Source of the DNA: Hymenobacter sp. ISL-91 | Lineage (GTDB): Bacteria; Bacteroidota; Bacteroidia; Cytophagales; Hymenobacteraceae | Reading direction: 5' to 3' | Length of the DNA stretch: 52,312 bases | Assembly (NCBI RefSeq): GCF_018613725.1 | Contig: NZ_JAGGPS010000006.1 | Location: forward strand, 1 to 52,312 | Shown here: in pieces, positions 49,910-52,312 of the stretch | Position numbering within the stretch: the stretch's first letter is position 1 | Layout of the letters: the number at the start of each line of letters is the position of its first letter | Notes under the pieces: generated by a model | Database searches by the model: none | The model's input: the letters and a program-made list of their open reading frames with translations, nothing else | Told to the model about the DNA's origin: nothing | Made by a program: the position numbers and the translations under genes

Positions 49910-51178
49910 TTATTTTTTTGGTTCGACGCGCACCGTGCGGCCGCTTTGCTCGAAGCGCACGTCGCCGGTCAGCGTGAGCATCTCCAGCACCTTGGGCAGC
50001 GTGCTGCGGCGCGAAATGAGGCCGCTGTAGTGGCTTTCGGGCAGCTGGCTGGCGTACTGCACGTCCACGTTGTACCAGCGGCTGAGCTGGCGCATTACCT
50101 CGGGCAGCGAGTGGCCCCGGAAGGAGAATAAATCCTGTTTCCAGGCCACGGCGGCCTCCATATCGGCCGCCCCGATTACGATGTCGGAGCTGCCCAACGC
50201 GCACACTGCCTGCTGGCCCGGCCGCAGCCGCGCCGTGCGGCCGCGCCGCTCAATGTTCACCGAGCCTTCGAGCAGGGTGGTGCGCACGCCTGGCTCGTCG
50301 GGGTAGGCCATCACGTCGAAGTGCGTGCCCAGCACCTGTACCGTGGTACCGCCGGCCTGCACCCGAAACGGCTGCCGCTTGTTGGGCGCCACCTCAAAAT
50401 AGGCCTGCCCCGTCAGCTCCACCCGGCGCTGGCTGCCCACGAAAGCCGTGGGGAAGCGCAACGACGAGGCTGCGTTCAGCCATACCCGGCTGCCATCGGG
50501 CAGCACCAGCTGGTAGCGGCTGCCGCGCGGGGCCGCCAGCGTGTGGTAAGCCACTGCCGAGCCGGCTGGTACCTTGCCCACGACCTCATACTGTACTACC
50601 CCGTCCTGCTGCGACACCCGGATGCCGCCACCGGTCCAGACACTGCCATTGCGCAGCTCATGGAGGTTGAGCACTTTGCCATTGGCCAGCTTGAGCTGGG
50701 CGCGGGCACTCGCCGGCGCGCTGGTAGCAGGGGCGGCCGGCACCGGGGCCACAGCTACTGTGGAGGCCGTAGGGCGGTGGGTTATTTCGTAGGTAGCGGT
50801 GCCCAGGCCCAGCAGCAGCGCGGCGGCAGCGGCCACGCGCCAGGCCGTGCGTTGCCACCAAGCGGGCGCGTTTTCATCGGTCGTAGGCAGGTCGTCGGCT
50901 TCTTCAGGCGCATTGGGTGGGGGCAGCAGGGGGCGCACGGTGGGCTGGCTGGTTTGCTGGGCCACATGCTGCCAGGCGGCGCCAGGGTCGAGACGGGCAA
51001 AAAAGGCCAGCTCATCGCGCAGGGCCTCGGCGTCCTGCAGCGAGTCGAGCAGGGCCGCGTTGCGCGGGTCGGCGGCCAGCCACTGCCCGAAGGCCTGGGC
51101 CTCGGCGGCCGTCAGCTCGCCGCGCAGGTAGCGGCCGAGCAGCTGGGCGGCGTCGAGGGCTTGTTGAGTTGGTTTCAT
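49910..51178 (-). CDS. FecR-family anti-sigma factor
   Basis: A 422-residue inner-membrane regulator. The cytoplasmic N-terminal domain (about 1-105) binds the ECF sigma factor, and one transmembrane helix follows (113-130, WRVAAAAALLLGLGTATY). The periplasmic FecR domain has the family blocks LAAPRGSRYQLVLPDGSRVWLNAASSLRFP (near 228), RRVELTGQAYFEVAPNKRQPFRVQAGGTTVQVLGTHFDV (near 268), and a C-terminal DUF4974/STN-like domain (SFRGHSLPEVMRQLSRWYNVDVQY). It should receive a signal from the STN domain of the SusC-type transporter encoded next. ATG 51178 is chosen because it starts the conserved N-terminal helix; the frame upstream is not protein-like. It follows the sigma gene by 168 bases. 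Confidence 0.93.
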   Translation of the reverse strand: MKPTQQALDAAQLLGRYLRGELTAAEAQAFGQWLAADPRNAALLDSLQDAEALRDELAFFARLDPGAAWQHVAQQTSQPTVRPLLPPPNAPEEADDLPTTDENAPAWWQRTAWRVAAAAALLLGLGTATYEITHRPTASTVAVAPVPAAPATSAPASARAQLKLANGKVLNLHELRNGSVWTGGGIRVSQQDGVVQYEVVGKVPAGSAVAYHTLAAPRGSRYQLVLPDGSRVWLNAASSLRFPTAFVGSQRRVELTGQAYFEVAPNKRQPFRVQAGGTTVQVLGTHFDVMAYPDEPGVRTTLLEGSVNIERRGRTARLRPGQQAVCALGSSDIVIGAADMEAAVAWKQDLFSFRGHSLPEVMRQLSRWYNVDVQYASQLPESHYSGLISRRSTLPKVLEMLTLTGDVRFEQSGRTVRVEPKK

Positions 51179-51346
51179 AAGGGAGAGGGGGTATTCTTCC
51201 TTAAGAAACCTAAGCCGACAAAACGGGTGAAAAGAGGGTGAAAAAAAGCTAACTTTTTTTCGGGGCGGCGTAGTTGGCCACTCCCGCACTTCAGGCCGGC
51301 CGGTTTATCGGTTCCCGTGCAGCGCCTGCTGTTTCGCCCACCGGCG

Positions 51347-51940
51347 TTACCCGGTTGTGCGGACGAGCAGCAGCAGGGCCAGCAGGGTTTCGGGCCGTAG
51401 GCGCAGGCGTAGCAGCTGCAGCCCGCGCTGCTTCTGGGTTTTTACTGTATTCACCGATATGCCCAACTCGGCGGCTATTTCGTGGTTTTTCTTGTTTTCG
51501 AGGTAGCCCAACCGCATAATGGTGCGGCAGCCGGCCGGCAGTGTCTCCAGCGCTTCATAAATTTCGGCCACTACCTCGGCCTTAATCAGTGTCCGCATTA
51601 CATCGGGCTCTGCCTCCGGCGCTACCGGAGCGGCCTGCGCCTTATCCTGGTGCAGTTGCACGACCTTGGCGTGGCGTACGGCGTTGAGGCTGGCGTTTCT
51701 GACGGTGCTGTATAAGTACGCCTTTATGGCCGCTTCCGAAGCCGCTACTTCCTCGCGCTGGTGCCAGTACGTGATGAATGCCTCCTGGGCAATGTCTTCG
51801 GCCGTCGTCTGCTGTCCGGTTATCTGGTACGAGAAGTAAACCAGCCGGGAGTAATAGTGCGCAAAAAGCTGCTCCAGTGGCTGGGGCTGCCCGGCAGGTA
51901 CTTCCGGAATACCATCTGGCGGGAAGGAGCTGGCGCCCAT
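51347..51940 (-). CDS. ECF-type RNA polymerase sigma factor
   Basis: A 197-residue sigma factor of the ECF group (SigK/FecI-like of Bacteroidota). Region 2: LFAHYYSRLVYFSYQITGQQ and TTAEDIAQEAFITYWHQ (near residues 26-62), for core and -10 binding. Region 4: LPAGCRTIMRLGYLENKKNHEIAAELGISVNTVKTQKQRGLQLLR (near 138-182) with a helix-turn-helix. It drives the FecR/SusC/SusD cluster in known systems of this type. The ATG at 51940 gives the usual short N-terminus; the longer frame upstream is cysteine/serine-rich and unlikely. Further transcription units lie outside the window. Confidence 0.93.
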   Translation of the reverse strand: MGASSFPPDGIPEVPAGQPQPLEQLFAHYYSRLVYFSYQITGQQTTAEDIAQEAFITYWHQREEVAASEAAIKAYLYSTVRNASLNAVRHAKVVQLHQDKAQAAPVAPEAEPDVMRTLIKAEVVAEIYEALETLPAGCRTIMRLGYLENKKNHEIAAELGISVNTVKTQKQRGLQLLRLRLRPETLLALLLLVRTTG

Positions 51941-52210
51941 AATCTTAACTGGCAGGACAGAGCAGAAGCAAAAAAACGAAGCGGAAGCAGTATTTCTGAC
52001 CCAAGTTGTGCAAATAATCAGTCTGCACGGTATTGGGGGCGGAACTGCGCTTCGCAACCTGGGTTATTCACAGCCCAAAATCAGCCATGTTCGGGAAAAT
52101 CTTAAACCAAGATAGAGCTTTAAATACGGGTTGTATTACAGCCGTTTCGTGAAGCTGTGCAAAAATGCGCCGCTGCAGCCTGAGTGTACAACGCTCAATC
52201 CACCAGAGGC
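51941..52210. other. Intergenic region upstream of the sigma gene
   Basis: This 270-base gap lies between the sigma gene start and the palindrome. Only short open frames without protein-like features are seen. It must hold the promoter of the sigma gene; on the minus strand TATTTGC at about 52009-52015 is a weak candidate. No repeat is seen. Confidence 0.4.
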
Positions 52211-52261
52211 TACCACACAAAAGCGCCCCGGCTATAGTAGCCGGGGCGCTTTTGTGTGGTA
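52211..52261. terminator. 51-bp palindrome, terminator-like
   Basis: Both arms are perfectly complementary (TACCACACAAAAGCGCC and mirror image). The core stem GCGCCCCGGCTA with TTTTGT beyond it is also found as the cupin terminator at 36568-36600. It can act on both strands. No coding gene with its stop next to it is visible in the window. Confidence 0.75.
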
Positions 52262-52300
52262 AGTAGTGTTGCATAAGTAAACGGGTGGTACGTATGGGCG

Positions 52301-52308
52301 TATCTTTG
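52301..52308 (+). promoter_or_regulatory. Bacteroidota -7 box TATCTTTG at window end
   Basis: TATCTTTG matches TAnnTTTG exactly and lies five bases from the window end, so it may serve a plus-strand gene outside the window. No TTG is seen at the usual spacing. Confidence 0.45.
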
Positions 52309-52312
52309 GGCC

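Noticed and set aside
52211..52261. Attachment site or replication origin
   Set aside because: No integrase, DnaA boxes or replication genes are near; the hairpin with T-runs is better explained as a terminator.

Overview
The window reads as a chromosomal segment of a high-GC member of the Bacteroidota, most likely a Hymenobacter-like organism of the Cytophagales. The reasons are a SusC/SusD pair with an ECF sigma factor and FecR anti-sigma factor, TlpA proteins with a DUF4369-type N-terminus, a Bacteroidota-style YebC, promoter-like TAnnTT(T)G boxes, no Shine-Dalgarno sequences at most starts, and roughly 65% GC. No rRNA, phage, CRISPR or plasmid functions are visible. The genus is an inference from gene content, not from a marker gene.

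Layout. 0-9.5 kb: type I asparaginase, tRNA-Ser(GGA) with a strong terminator, a fused type IIG/IIL-like restriction-modification enzyme with an AT-rich specificity domain, a REP-associated tyrosine transposase (RAYT) set among its own REP repeats, a TPR sensor histidine kinase and a low-GC orphan gene. 9.5-18.3 kb: a PaoABC-like molybdenum hydroxylase operon (2Fe-2S subunit with Tat signal, FAD/4Fe-4S subunit, molybdopterin subunit, XdhC-type maturation factor, MocA-type cytidylyltransferase), followed by a UMF1-type transporter. 18.5-36.5 kb: mostly housekeeping and small hypothetical genes: DinB, amidohydrolase, AMP nucleosidase, a stand-alone HsdR-N-like nuclease domain, bioF, bioB, YiaA-like protein, RluF, proline iminopeptidase, serine hydrolase, YebC, STAS-like proteins, formimidoylglutamase, DUF4097-like protein, metallo-beta-lactamase fold hydrolase and a cupin. 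36.8-52 kb: a collinear minus-strand block, read from right to left: ECF sigma factor, FecR, SusC with STN domain (frameshifted), SusD, TlpA-like thioredoxin, DsbD-like thiol transporter, cysteine-synthase-like enzyme and M16 zinc protease.

The most striking non-coding signal is repeat DNA. At least six REP pairs in inverted orientation (BIME-like) and several single REPs lie in the first 29.4 kb. Each REP has a GTAG foot and a GC-rich hairpin, as expected for RAYT substrates, and the RAYT gene lies inside the densest cluster. Two genes (the RAYT itself and the FAD subunit of the molybdenum hydroxylase) take their TAG stop codon from the GTAG of an adjoining REP. The REP flanks are built of 14-bp units, one of which is amplified to seven copies at 6197-6294. 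A second, unrelated family of long hairpins (CATGCTGAGC or CATCCTGAGC type, six copies) is spread through the whole window.

Functional links. The molybdenum hydroxylase genes form a complete structural and maturation set. The sigma/FecR/SusC block is a typical cell-surface signalling and nutrient uptake locus, but SusC is split by duplication of one ATCG tetranucleotide, so as read here the transporter is off.
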